64,000 bases of DNA from Cudoniella acicularis (GCA_013054445.1 JAAMPI010000064.1:1-64000), one strand, 5' to 3'. Positions 47,801 to 59,969 are shown, numbered from the stretch's first letter. The notes: a model not told the origin generated them from the sequence alone. Numbers and translations are program-made.

Positions 47801-49850
47801 TTTTTTTTCCTGTTCGGGGGTTGGAAGTGAGTGGGCTATACAGAGAGTTGAAGGGAAGGAAAAGCAGTTTTGTTTATGGGGAATTGGGGGAGTTGACGTT
47901 GGTTTTAGATTGACAATGTTGATCTTCTCAGCCTTGTCCTATGGTTTTAGTGCTGATTTAAGATGTGTTAGGTTCTTCTTGATGTGGGTAAGCCGGCTTG
48001 CGGGGCAAAACTGGGTGAGATAATCGGGAAATTTAGCCTTTTTTTAGAACAGCCGGCGATTTATATCCTTGGAGCATAGATGGAAAGTTTGGTTAGGTTA
48101 TTAAATTTCTAAATATCTCTGTATTTATGAGTAATTCAACAGAATACAGATGAAAAGATTCGTTAGCTTAGCTTTATTTTTATTTTTTCGAAGAAATATC
48201 TCTGCATCTGTGAATATTTCACTGAAATAAACTAACTATTTTTCGAAATAGAGGAAACTCTAGGTTTTCAAGTTTCTAGCAGTTTCCACGTGCTCACTTT
48301 GATCTTCAAGCAGTGAGTACACTCATCACCTGGTCCCTAGAATAGTCGTCGGAGAACATAAACAACACAATAAAAGAAAACAAGAGGCTGGGAGAAGATA
48401 GTAAATTTCACTCCTCAAGGGACCTTTTTGCCTTATACAAAAAGCTCTCCGTCATTCGCCTCATTCGCCTCATTCGCTTGTACATAACGACGGTGGACCA
48501 GAAGCTCCTTTTCTGGATCTGTAACTCATGCTATGATCCATCCAACAGGGTTCGGAGAAGATGGAAGAGCAAATGAGAACGCGTGGTTTCAAACTTACAA
48601 CATACAGTAACTGGCTGTGATTTGTATATGTAGTTGGTTGATTTAATATCTTACGTTCTATGAGTAATTCATATTTTTGGCACCCCTTTTGGGGTTTTTC
48701 GCCATAAGTCTGTTTCTATTTAGAAAGTGATAGAGAGTCATGTGGAAGATTACTACTAGCATGAGTACTTCCCTTAGATATAATTTCGGTGCTCGGATAC
48801 AACGATCGAACGTGACCTTCGGACAGCAGAGTGTATACCAAATACTAGTTGATGACATTTATAAAATCCAACATTTCCTAGTAGAATCGGCCATTTATTA
48901 GCGTTTCCAAAAACAGTTATTGGCTTCAGGTTCTGATTTAAAGCAGTGACTGTGAAGTCTATTCTCGGGATGAATTCGGCATCTCTTAGAAGCATGTAAA
49001 ACTCAAAAATTACTTCAGCAAATGACGCTCGACTTTCAAGTTACCGCTATGTTTTATCCCATGCGACTTTTTGCTCTCAATAATGAGAGCGGGTGAATCA
49101 AGGATTTTCGAAAAGTCGGCCCGGGATTTCAACTCCAGGGCTCGGCTATTTCAGGTTAGGGAGTTGACTGGGTTGGTAGCTCCAAATCATTACCTTCATT
49201 TCGATTCTACTCAATTCCCCCCATCATATTGAAACATTCAACAAACACAATCAAACGCACCATGACAATTTACCTGGCCAAAAATCTCCGAAGCGGGGGG
49301 GGGGGGGGGGGGGTGGGGGGGGGGGGGGGGGGGTCTCGAGCAATTGTTTCAAGTTGTGAAATAAGCTCTTCGAGAGGTAGTGAAGACATTTTTTTTTTTT
49401 GGAAGTGCAACACTGAAGTTGAAGATCGCGGACAGCACACTGTCATTTAATTTGTTACTGTGGAAAGCTTGTAAGTCAACGAATTGGTGGGGCAAAGAAG
49501 AAATGGGACACCATGCTAGTTACAGCCGTGCATTGGATTGATTGGCACAGTATGACCCCGCGGCCAATTGCTATTATGCACGCCGCAATGGCACGCCATC
49601 TAACCGCATACAGCCGGTCAGATCTCCCAACATACTGCCAGGCGAGCAAACATACCAAGTGACCTTTCACGTGTCTACGAATGAATTAGTTTTGGAGGGA
49701 AAATCACAGTTTTTCTATGTAGTCAAACAAATCTGCCAAAAACGCCGTTATCAACGACTATCCAAGCTTCAGGCTTCACAACAATGCCTTCTCACGGATT
49801 TGGGATAGTCATTAATCATCGAGATACTTTCCTATACCTTGGGTGGGTTC
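47801..49850. other. Gene-free spacer with a giant G tract
   Basis: Upstream of the split dehydrogenase; no gene. 48020-48260 is AT-rich. The notable item is the G19-T-G19 tract at 49295-49333. Confidence 0.4.
49295..49333 (+). repeat. G19-T-G19 homopolymer tract
   Basis: Nineteen G, one T, nineteen G, followed by TCTCGAG. A potential G-quadruplex former and a slippage hot spot; the exact lengths may be an assembly estimate. It lies ~560 bp upstream of a P450 pseudogene. Confidence 0.85.
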
Positions 49851-51400
49851 TTCTGTCCACTGGTATAGGTACTCTTTGCGCCAGGTCGCCAATGCCAAAA
49901 TCCCCAGGGTTGGGGAAAATCCATGGATTTACGGACTTGCAAAAACGAGGGTAGACTTTTTTAAGGATGGGAGAAAGTTGGCAGAAGAAGGTTATAAGAA
50001 GGTGAACATAATTTCAAATTCATGTTTAATTCTGTCCTGACACATCTTCTGGTATCGGGACTCAATGTTCATTGTTCAAACTGCTGATATGGAGCGTCTT
50101 ATTATATCAAATAAATTTCTCGACGAACTTCGGGCTCTGCCAGAAGGCCATCTTAGCAGCAAGGATGCTCAATGTGATAGACATTTGGGATCCTATACAA
50201 CGTTGGACGTTGTAAAGCAAAGCGATTTGCATTCTGACGTTTGTCGGGCGCTATTGACAAAGTATTTAGGTAAATTGTCAAAGATAACAATTTTTAAACA
50301 ACTTGATCTTTTCGAAACAAATGCTAAGCCAAGTAGGAACCCTAGTTCCTCTCCTATTTGAGGAAATCAAATTCGCTTTGGGCCAAGTTTCCTTGGTGAA
50401 ATGTGTTCCTAGCTCCGAAGGCTCGTCAAAGCCGTTTTCTTATCCAATATGGAGCCTTGACCTAACTGTCATTTCAGAATACGAGTACTTTCCAATTTAT
50501 CCTATGATGGTGAGCACGATTAATCGCGTTATGTCCCGGGCACTGGTTGGATATCCTATGTGTAGGAATGAAAACTGGCTGTCAACGGCCATTGGCTATA
50601 CCATGAGTGCATTCGCCATTTCAGGTGCTCTCCGCAATCAGTACAAATTTTCGAGACCGATTATTTATCGGTTCCTTGATGTAAGATGACAGGTTTATGG
50701 ACACCTAGCTACCTCTGACGAGCTCCTCCGTCCGCTTCTGGCCGAGAGAGCATCCACAGGTAGCAGAATCGACTTTTTGCAGTGGCTTGTCGATGGTGCT
50801 ATCGGTAAAGGCCAGGAGGATCCCAAAAGACTTATTCATAAAGCACTATTCATAGGGCTAGCAGCAACAAACGCAAGCAATATGGGCGTGGTCAACTTTA
50901 TATTGGACCTTTGTGCAATGCCGGAATACATTCAACCTCTCAGAGAGGAGTTACAAAAATGTACGAGAGATGCCGGAGGTTGGAATCTTGCGGCGATACA
51001 AAATATGGAGCTGTTAGACAGCTTCCTAAAAGAATCTCAATGCACCAGTCACCCTGGAATCTGTTCGTACAATCCATTAATCCCATTCTCAATGTTCAAG
51101 ATCACTAATTATTTTCAAGTTTCATATAATCGAAAAGTATTGAAACCTATCATACTATCTAATGGCACCGTACTTGCCAAAGGAACCTTCATTGCAATGC
51201 CTACATACTTTATTGCTCGCGATCCAGCATACCTCACTACGAGTTACGACTTCAAATTACCTGAGGGGCAAACAGAGCGCCCAGAGAGTACATTTGCAGA
51301 CGAGAGGATCATGCCGAGTAGAACGCAGCTGGTTGGATTTAGATTGAGAAAGCAGGGGGTGGAGCTTGGATCGGTAGATTCAGCACTCACCGATAGGTAG
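49850..51400 (+). pseudogene. Cytochrome P450 pseudogene lacking the haem-binding loop
   Basis: Resembles the ent-kaurene-oxidase-like fungal P450s that act in terpenoid pathways. Readable parts: an N-terminal membrane helix (LGWVLLSTGIGTL) in a different frame from NAKIPRVGENP; IVQTADMERLIISNKFLDELRALPEGHLS; MVSTINRVMSRALVG; FLQWLVDGAIG; and GIFSYNRKVLKPI across an intron at about 51066-51119, then GTFIAMPTYFIARDP. At 51237 the sequence jumps from ARDPAYLTT straight to YDFKLPEGQTERP. About 80 residues with the PERF and FGxGxxxCPG haem loop are missing, in frame. TGA at 50687-50689 is another break. It cannot make an active enzyme. The same family follows at 52.2 kb. Confidence 0.75.
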
Positions 51401-52189
51401 CGAAGGGTGCAATCTGGGGATGTTGGTCCGCCATGCAGTCAGCCTAAATGCTTGAAAGTTGGAATTGTAATGCATTGTGTTTTGTAGGAATTTATTTGCT
51501 TCTTGCTCTGTATGCAGATCTCTGAATACCGTATTAAAGCAACTAATGTTGCTGCAGCTTATCACTTCCTCGTACGTAAATCATGGGGGATTTGAGGCTG
51601 GGAGGCCGTGGAGGCGTCGTAACGCTCCAACAACCTTCAAACCAATAGTCGAACATGTATGTACAGCCGCATACTGTACAGTATGCATGCAGGAAAACAA
51701 TACCAACACAACATCTCATGGATTTCATAAACCCTACCCCATTTTCTTTGAAAATATGCGCATATGTATGCGCGTAGACCATAGTTCCTGATAACAGAGC
51801 TTCCCGATGGAGAACTACGCCCGATGATTTAATCAACTTGTTCCCCCTAAACATTGATCCGGACGAACGCAAAGCCGCCAACAAAACCTTTCCAACAGTT
51901 GCGTGCCGAAAAATGAAACCTGCGCCCAATGTAATCGAAATCGGGAAGGTATGGTGCGCCTCAACAGCCAGTCCCCAACTCGGTTATGGTCAGCAGGTGC
52001 CATCATGTACGCAAGAACCAGAGGCGAGTTGGCCTATACCGCAATGCTGAAGATTGAGATCTCGGATTGAACAATCTAAGGCCTTGAGACATTCGAACAT
52101 CCAGGCTTCCCTCTTATTTTCAGCTTATTATACACCACCTCGCTGTCCAGACACCGCCACGCTTAGTCAGTTGAAAAATATTCAGTAAA
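51401..52189. other. Spacer between two P450 pseudogenes
   Basis: No gene supported. Holds a perfect 18-bp palindrome GCATACTGTACAGTATGC at 51669-51686. The open frame on the minus strand at 51543-51929 has no recognisable motif. Confidence 0.4.
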
Positions 52190-54136
52190 ATGGACTTTCT
52201 GATCCCTTCGAGCGTGAATAACACAAGAAATGTTCTCGGAAGGGTCTCTTAGTCCGATGAAACTGTTCAAAAGGCATTTTCTTTGCTAGCACTGGTCGTC
52301 CTTATTTCTCTACTTGTATCTCATTTGAGGAGGCGTGGAAAAGTGCTGGCTGATGCTCCTATAATTGGCTCTAAATACACAATACTGGCAAGATACTGTT
52401 TCTTCACAAATGCCCGGGTGTGCATAGAGAATGGATACTAAAAGGTAATGTTAAAATTCCTCTCGTATTTGATTGAAGTTTGATTGAAGTCAGAACTAAA
52501 ACAAGAAGAATGCTGATTGATTCATTGATTGCAGTTCAAAACTTCTGTATTCAAGCTTAGCGGCAACGACATCCTCGTGATCTCAATCAAATACGTCGAT
52601 GAGATTCGCAATATCCCCAAGCCCAAGCTGAGTTCCATCCAAGCAAACATCGACGTAGGGATAATTACTTGCTCCCTTTCTCCCTTTCATTCACTCAACC
52701 CACTAACATATAGACTCACCGTTCTCACAGAACTTCGAGGGTTTATACTCAACCACCAGCATCTTGTTAGAAGGCCACTTGCACACCGACACGATACAGC
52801 GACGGCTCACACCCAAGCTAGGGACTCTGGTATCAGCCACAGAAAAAGAGCTGACGTCTGGTTTGAAAGCTGAACTACCAGCAGGAACCGGTATGTTGTT
52901 ATCAACCTTTCAGTTCTGGATACAAGGGTCACAAGAAAACGTTCCACATTATGAGCTGATGAATTCCTAGTCAGCTAACTGGTGTTTTCCCACACATCTA
53001 GAAGAGTCCTCCAGCTTCCCAGAATTCCACCTCAACCTCCGCCTCGTCTCACACATCTCCGCACAACATTTCGTAGGATCTCCTCTGTGTTTGGACGAGG
53101 AATGGATATCCACAGCCCTGAAGCACACCGAGAATGCTTTCCGCACCATCATCTCCCTGCTGATCTTCCCCGACTGGGTCAAACCCCTCGTCTCGTTTTT
53201 TCGGCCTTACAGCTGGAAGTTTCCAGCGCTCTGAGAAAGGCCCAATGCCTCATAGTCTTGATTGTGCTTGAGCGGCGAAAGAGAGCCCAAGAATCTGAAT
53301 CCGATGATGCTGATCCCACCTACGAGAAGCCTGATGACTTTTTGCAGTGAATGATTGAGGGTGTCAACAAGAATGATAGCGAGCCACATAAACTTGCGCA
53401 TCGACTACTGATTCTCACACTTGCGGCAGTTCATACGACATCAATGGCAGCGACACAAACACTGTTCGATATCTGCGCGAGACCCGAGTACATCGTTCCC
53501 CTCCAGGAAGAGGTACTTCAAGCCGTCATCGAAGATGGAGTGTTTCAGAAGCCCACGCTCATGAAATTACGGAGAGAATCGCAACGCATGAACCCCCCTA
53601 GCCAACGTACGAAGCCGGATCTCCATTCTCTTGAATTTTTGTTTTCTTCATTTGGAAGAGTACTATTCATTGATGCAGTATATTGTGGCTAACCCAACCC
53701 CTAATCAGTCGGTTTCAAACGCGCGATCAAAGTCCCATTAACCCTCTCCGACGGTGTTATCCTCCCCAAAAACATCTATCTCATGGTGCCCGTCGCCCCA
53801 GTCGTAATGGACCCTTCCATTGTCCCCAACCCCACCGACTTCTCCGGCTTCCGACACTACGAGCTACGGCAGCGCCCCAGAGAGCACATGCGGCACCAGT
53901 TTGCAACCACCAGCCGGGATAATCTCCATTTCGGGCATGGCAAATACTCTTGCCCCGGGAGATTCTTCGCTTCTAACACCATCAAAATGATTTTGAGCCG
54001 TTTGTTGTTGGATTTTGATTTCAAGTTTCCAGGTGATGGGGAATTGGCGAGACCGCAGAATGTGGCGTTGCGTAAACATGTTTTTCTTAATCCGGAGGCA
54101 AGAATGTTATTCAGGGAAAAGAAGACCAAGCCTTGA
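52190..54136 (+). pseudogene. Second P450 of the same family, with nonsense and frameshift changes
   Basis: ATG 52190. Membrane helix FSLLALVVLISLLVSHL, KFKTSVFKLSG across intron 1, NFEGLYSTTSILLEGHLHTD, FPDWVKPLVSFFRPY, DDFLQ-MIEGVN, AAVHTTSMAATQTLFDICARPEY (oxygen-binding helix), ESQRMNPPS (ExxR), FKRAIKVPLTLSDG, and haem loop FGHGKYSCPGRFFASN with its cysteine. Faults: TAG 52250-52252, TAA 52439-52441, a one-base shift near 53225, and TGA 53348-53350 where the family has Trp. The C-terminus is full length. Less damaged than its neighbour at 50 kb, since the catalytic end is intact, but four breaks make it dead as written. The two probably come from one duplication. Confidence 0.75.
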
Positions 54137-54749
54137 CACCGAAAGAAGCAGGGATTGAAACGATTAGATGGTTATTTTGTAGTTAGTTACTTTACTAAAT
54201 GTAGCTAGCCACTTTGATTATTTAACCTAGATTAAATGAGTTTTGAGCATATGTTTACAATTGCACAGAGTTTCCTTGCCAATACGCTATTTGTTGAAGG
54301 GGCAGATGAAAAGACTTAGCCAAATTTAACCTTTGGTAGCTTTATATTAGTTATATACTTATATTACCTAATTAGAACTAGTTCTAAGATATACAAACAG
54401 AAAATTTAACTTAGACTAAAAAGTTCCTTTTTTAAGCCTTTAAATTCTAATTATTTTATACTATAAACTTATTCTAGTTAGCTTATACTAAGATAATTTA
54501 ATATTTTTTAGATTATAATTTCTAATTTTAAATAAAGTTATAAATTCTTGAAATAAAAAAAAGTACAAAAAAAAGAGATTTAGCTTTTAAAAACTAAGAC
54601 TTATTATAAAACTATTTTAGTTTTTATATTAATAATATTTTCTCTAAATAACTACTCTCTAGTAACCCTTTTAATATACTTTTAGATCTAAAGTATTCTT
54701 TTCACAAGTTTAAAATCAATTCTATTTCTTTCAAATTCTACATCAACCA
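54137..54749. other. Extremely AT-rich block
   Basis: From about 54180 to 54720 the DNA is mostly A and T with few CpG, like heavily RIP-mutated repeat. It separates the P450 relics from the NTF2-like gene. No gene. Confidence 0.5.
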
Positions 54750-55256
54750 CTACTGACAACAGGCAGCTCTTCCATCCCACCTTCCCTTGGTAGCAGGTAC
54801 TTCTACATATGGCCCTTTCCCTGTCTTTTCCTGAATAATCTCAACAATATGACTCCGACAACTGTACAGTTTGAATTCAGTGATGAAGCCTTCACTGTTG
54901 AATACAACCACCGCCGTTTCGAAAAAAGGATCCAGCGTCTGTCCAAGTACGTGGAGGCGATTTCTCATTTCAGAGAAGACCGTTAAACCATCAGCTGCAA
55001 TGGCTCGAGAGAGAATGCGTCTTTCAACAACGTGTTGTTGTTTTAGGCCATCTCGAAGGGCGTTGATGGTAGCTTGGCGGCCAATGCTGGGTTCGTCGAA
55101 CTCGCGCATGCTTTGGAGGTAGGTGATGCAGCTTTCGCTGAAGAAAGCACTGAATGCATCAAACTCCTCGGTTGTTGAGTTGGATGTTAGACCATCAATG
55201 ATCTGGAGGAGGTTTTCCAGTTTGGTATAAATAGCATCGTTGTTCGTTGCCGCCAT
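54750..55256 (-). CDS. SnoaL/NTF2-like small protein
   Basis: Single exon, 168 residues, no signal peptide. The pattern of helices then strands fits the NTF2-like fold: an N-terminal helical part (LENLLQIIDGLTS), FDAFSAFFSESCITYLQSM, the typical IGRQATINALRDGL, then strand-rich VFSEMRNRLHV and FETAVVVFNSEGFITEFKLYSC. Members act as small isomerases, cyclases or dehydratases in specialised metabolism, or have no known role. Its place beside two P450 relics and a dehydrogenase relic could mean it is the survivor of a cluster, but that is inference. No faults. Confidence 0.65.
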   Translation of the reverse strand: MAATNNDAIYTKLENLLQIIDGLTSNSTTEEFDAFSAFFSESCITYLQSMREFDEPSIGRQATINALRDGLKQQHVVERRILSRAIAADGLTVFSEMRNRLHVLGQTLDPFFETAVVVFNSEGFITEFKLYSCRSHIVEIIQEKTGKGPYVEVPATKGRWDGRAACCQ

Positions 55257-56001
55257 ATTGAACAGTGTATGGACTTTGAGGGGTTTGGAGAAAGCAATAG
55301 CGAGGTAGTTTTGACGCCAAGTATGTTTAAGATGAAAATGTTGTTCGCATTGCTTGTTTATATAGGATTAGCAAGGTACCCACAATTTTATTTTCTGGTT
55401 TGCGATGCTGACGATGTCTTTGTGATATGCAGCATATGCTTACAGTGCGTTTACGGTGTGCTTAACAATGTGCGCGCAGCCATACTATCCCCACGTCCGT
55501 GATTCTCGTAAATCTTAATGGTTGGCCTAAGGAGAGCTGAGCGCTGATTAGTGCTCCGCATAATGGGACTGGAGTCAGTAGAGGGGATTTCAGAGCATTT
55601 TAGACACGAAAATAGCTACAAGCCCGGGATTGGAGTGGATCGTAACATACCCGGCTTACGTTGGCCATCCGCCACGACGTAAGATCGAAAGTCTCATGGG
55701 CAGTGTCACGGAAAGGCAACAACAAGGATAAATAAGTGGGCAAAATCACTAAAATAATGAACATCGTGAATAAAGCCGAAGACTCGAAGACTCGAAGACT
55801 TGAAGAGGCAGGAAAGAAATTAAGCATGAAGAAAGGCTACTAGAACAGTAGCTATCTAGGCATACAGCATTTGAAGAAAATTAACCTAGATTATTGTGAG
55901 TAAAGTTTTGAATACTGATCAGTAAAATTTTGCTAGTCATGGTATTACTTCCTTTTCGTTAAAGTAGAGAATTAGTCTCTACTCTTAAGTTCACCTTAAC
56001 A
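55257..56001. other. Spacer with a GAAGACTC microrepeat
   Basis: No gene. About three copies of CGAAGACT lie at 55782-55805. Confidence 0.4.
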
Positions 56002-59000
56002 CTACCCAAGCCTGATTTCTTGGCACGACATGGGCAATTTTGAACGTTTAAGCTTTGGCAGTGTACCAGACCCTGTCAAACTCGCACTGTCATTGTTTTG
56101 TCCAACCTTCTCCCGACTGTACTCTAAGACGTCGGCATGGAACCAGCCAAACCCGACTCTTTCCATCCTGTCTCTGATGGACACTTTGTCCCCTACGCTG
56201 CCAACAACTAATGTTGGGGTACCAATTAGACCTACTGCATCTTCTGGATCAACATGACCTAAGTGAATTGCGACATATAACCCGTTTGGTAAGTCCTTGA
56301 TAGAAGTCGGATAGAAATCCCAGTCCAAGTAAAGCCCGCCCTCCAAATCAATCTTGGCTTTATATCGTGAGCCGGATCTTCCTATGACACGAATTACAGT
56401 GGTGTATGCCGTGATGTAAACGAAATGGGACAAGACAGTAGGACTGTTGAGCTTCTCATAAGAGCCATAAAACTCATCGAACGAGATTTTCCGGCCATCG
56501 CAAAGTTCAAAGCCTACATTAATTTTGAGATTGAAATCTACCGATTTCCACTGTGCTTCTTCCATCTGCCAGCTGACACGACCAGCCCAACCAGTCCAAG
56601 ACCAACTTGGAAATCCGAGTCGCCGCCTTGAAGGCTTCTCCAACCCCCAGCATAGTCCGGCGAAGAATCCTGTTGATGGGGGGCAGTCTGTTCTACTTTC
56701 CGTGTAAGGGTTGTTCTGGTTGTTTGAGATATGGGGAAACTCGGGATCGGGACGTCTTTCGAGGTTTGAGAACAGATCTCGGTCTGGTAATGGTAAGATT
56801 GGAACACCCCAACAGTGGCGAACTCCTTGTACCACACCATTTTCGAAAGCTTTCAATACGCCAAGTATGGCCTTGAGAGTATCCGAATCGTAGGTAAGCG
56901 ATCTCTTTGTGTATTCTTCGATGCGGAGCGTTATCTCCCAAGGACTGCTGCCAACGCCATTTGTCGGAAAAATGCCAATGAATTTCTCGTCACGATGTCC
57001 TTTTTCGAGGTGTCCCATTGTGGTCCTTGGCTAGTAGATCTTTTGAGGGGAAGCTGAGTGCCTCACAGCAGTACATACCATAGCACTCATAGTATACCTG
57101 CTGGTCTGTGAAGATCAGGCGTCGTGTTGATAACAAAGCTTCTTGGTAAGTCCAACCTCTGGTCATCCACCTAGAGCTCTTGATATGCATCCTTGGATCT
57201 TCCATTGTAGATACTAGGAGGTGCTCGCCAACATTCGCGCATGGCTGGCCAGTTCGACCTCGATTCCCAACACCAGGGAGCCCGTAGGATGGATCATCTC
57301 CAACCGTGGCTATAATCGTGATTATAGAGTTCTGATAGACCACATTCATTTGGCTGAGTTGCTGAGCTTCCTCCTCGTTTGACTGATCAATGCAGTAGCG
57401 ATCTATCCAAAGATACCGGAGGCCAAGCCTTTTCGTCACTGAAATGGCATCTTTAATCGTATTCGGCAAATTTGCAGATAGAGTATCCAAAAATCCGCTC
57501 TCGCTCGTGTCTCTCTGGGTCGAGCCCCACATGTAGCTCAGTGTCACGTACTGATTGTTCGAGAATGGCACGATCGAGCGTGTATCGCAGTCAATTAATT
57601 TCAAAAAGGAAAAGGAAGGGAGGGTTCTGGCGCCGCATATTCGTGTGTGCATTGACTGGCAATGTTGCAACCACTCAAGGGTGATACCATAATCAATACT
57701 ATTCGTCTTGAGTATTCGAACTGGGTATGCATCTTGGGACTGCGTGACCAGGAAGGGACCACGATTATCCCAACCCAACAGACTTGTTTCAATCGACTTA
57801 AAGCCCATTTCTCGGATATTGGAACTGGAATACGATCGGAGCTGGAGGTCATCCAACTCGCGTAGGTTTGGGGGTACTAGATCAGATAGCAAATTACACA
57901 TCGTGCATAAAGCGATCGATGATTTTGCAATCGGCCATGTCTTCATCACCGGAAAGCCATTGGAAGTGGGATCCTTCCTATTGAAGATTGAGTCGAGATC
58001 CAACTCCGCACATTGTGGACAGAGTTGCTTTTGATTTTGCTGGATTGCTTCCACCCTTGAAAATGTAACGTCTGCTCGCCTCAGATCCAAATTCTGGCTA
58101 TCAGGTTTCAATCCCCGCCCCCCAGTGCGCTCTTTCTCCTCCTCCGCTGATTGTGGCGATTTAGTGACCATTTTGTTGATTTCGAGCTCAAGGCGGCTGT
58201 TCATCGAGAAGTGCATGGGGTTTGAAACCATTTTGCACAACTTTTCTGTCAGCGTTTTCAGTTGAATGTGCTCGTATAGAGGACGAGACTTTTCACAACC
58301 GGCAACAATCGACCGAAGCTGGATCACTTTACTGTTAATCCCACAGAGAACTTCGACTGTCTGTTCAAAGGTGTCGTAATCTCGGAAGTATTCTTGCTGG
58401 AACTCTTTTTTCTCTCCTCCCAACTTGCGCAGTCCTCCTGCCCAGCACCATAATCGGTATCTTTCTCGCTCAGATTCAAGCTCAGCGCTTGACATTTCGT
58501 TCAAGAGAATCTCATATAAGGTGTCAATAGAGTTCATTAGGTTGAGAAGAGTGAGCTCTCGGAGTCTGATTGTCACTAATTGGGCCGTTGGTCGAGTTCG
58601 TGGGTCGATGGATAACATGTCTTTTACCAAATAAATGAGCTGGGTCCTGGGAAAATGTGCATCCGAAGCCAGTAAGTTTAACCACTTCTGCACACCAGGA
58701 TTCTCTTCTGGGAAATTGTGGAACTTCCAGTGTTGAAGCTTGCTCCAGGGAAACGTAATTGCAGTTTCGCGCATGTCTACAAATTCTTCCACTCCTATAG
58801 CGCCCTTTGCCATGTACGTGGCAAGCTGAGCAATTATGCAGCCAAAGGACCATATATCACCAGCGCTTGTCATTTCCCCTACTTTGAAATTTTCTTTATA
58901 CAACTCTTCAGCTTCCGGTGGAAGGTACTCTCCAACGCCAGATCTGAACTCTATTGAAGTGTCATAAGATAGCCTGGAACCTTCAAAACCTGCTAGTATA

Positions 59001-59969
59001 AATCGATTCTGCTGTACCAGGATAGCGGTGGGGTTCAAGTTGCCATGTATGCCGCTTAGCTCAACTTGGAGCTCATCAGATCGATACATATGGAATTTTT
59101 CGAGTGCTGAAGCAAGTCCTGCTAGGGCATGAAAATAATCATGATCGGAGCGAAAGTATTCGTGTTCGTCGTTGCATCCGAGGAAATTTGCAAGATTCTG
59201 TTGAACGTGCGGGAAGATTAAATTTGATTTTCCATGGAAGGTATATGATCCCAGTAGCTCCAAAATGTTCGGATGCGACAGGCGGTTGAGATGTTTCAAT
59301 ACCCGTTGCTCAGTAGAGTCAACGGATTCCTGGATCTTAGTCTCTTTCCGCGTGACACTCATAACCTATAACCACAGTCAGCGATGTCCAACCCCTCTAT
59401 AAGGAATAGTTTTATGAGAACATACACCTTTAGACAGACCTTTCCGTGGTGGCAAATGCTGGACGTGTATCTCCGTCGAGTAATTGCTACCAAAACCGCC
59501 TTCACCATATGGCTCTTCCTTGATAAATGGAAGTATCGTACGGTCATCGAATATACGGTGCCCTTCTGATCTACCAAACACCGGAGCTATAAAACACCAC
59601 TGTAGATCAGCAAACTCACTTGCTTCGAAATCACCTAAAATAATGTATAGCCAATCCCGAGAGAACGGGAGCTTCGCATCAAGACCAGTATAATCTGGCT
59701 GGTGTTGCTCAACAAACTGGGCGATGGAAGCCTCCTTCCTCATCACAACCAATATGGCAAAGGCCTTTTTGCCACCGCGGAGAATCGTGGCCACCAGCTC
59801 TTGATTTTGCACCGACTCAAATCCGCGAGACGAAATAGCTTCTTTGACTTCCTTTTCTTGTAGCAATACCTCGATCTTGTAGCAATACCTCGATTTGACC
59901 CTCTGGGATGAAATATTGGTGCATTGAGTTACGAACTCGCAGATTTTGGATTTTCGTCCGTAAATCCAT
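56002..59969 (-). pseudogene. Pseudokinase-HET fusion protein, two frameshifts
   Basis: HET proteins trigger cell death on meeting non-self in fungi. As one gene: exon 59969-59426, intron 59425-59366, exon 59365-56002, about 1295 residues. N-terminal region MDLRTKIQNLRVRNSMHQYF, then a kinase-like domain: glycine loop GEGGFGSNYS, HPNILELLGSY, HGNLNPTAILV, LAGFEGSR, DIWSFGCIIAQL. The catalytic Asp of HRD and of DFG are replaced (Asn at 59041-59039; Gly in AGFEG at 58993-58979), so it is probably inactive. The HET domain follows (YVTLSYMWGS, LGLRYLWIDRYCIDQ, MTRGWTYQEALLS), then WSWTGWAG. Faults: a 19-bp tandem duplication at 59862-59899, and one extra A in an A5 run near 57003. Without these, one clean frame results. 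Confidence 0.75.

Noticed and set aside
51669..51686. Perfect 18-bp palindrome as a regulatory site
   Set aside because: Lies between two pseudogenes with no second copy nearby; could be chance or repeat debris.
51543..51929. 128-codon frame on the minus strand
   Set aside because: No motif; antisense to a spacer between pseudogenes; looks like chance.
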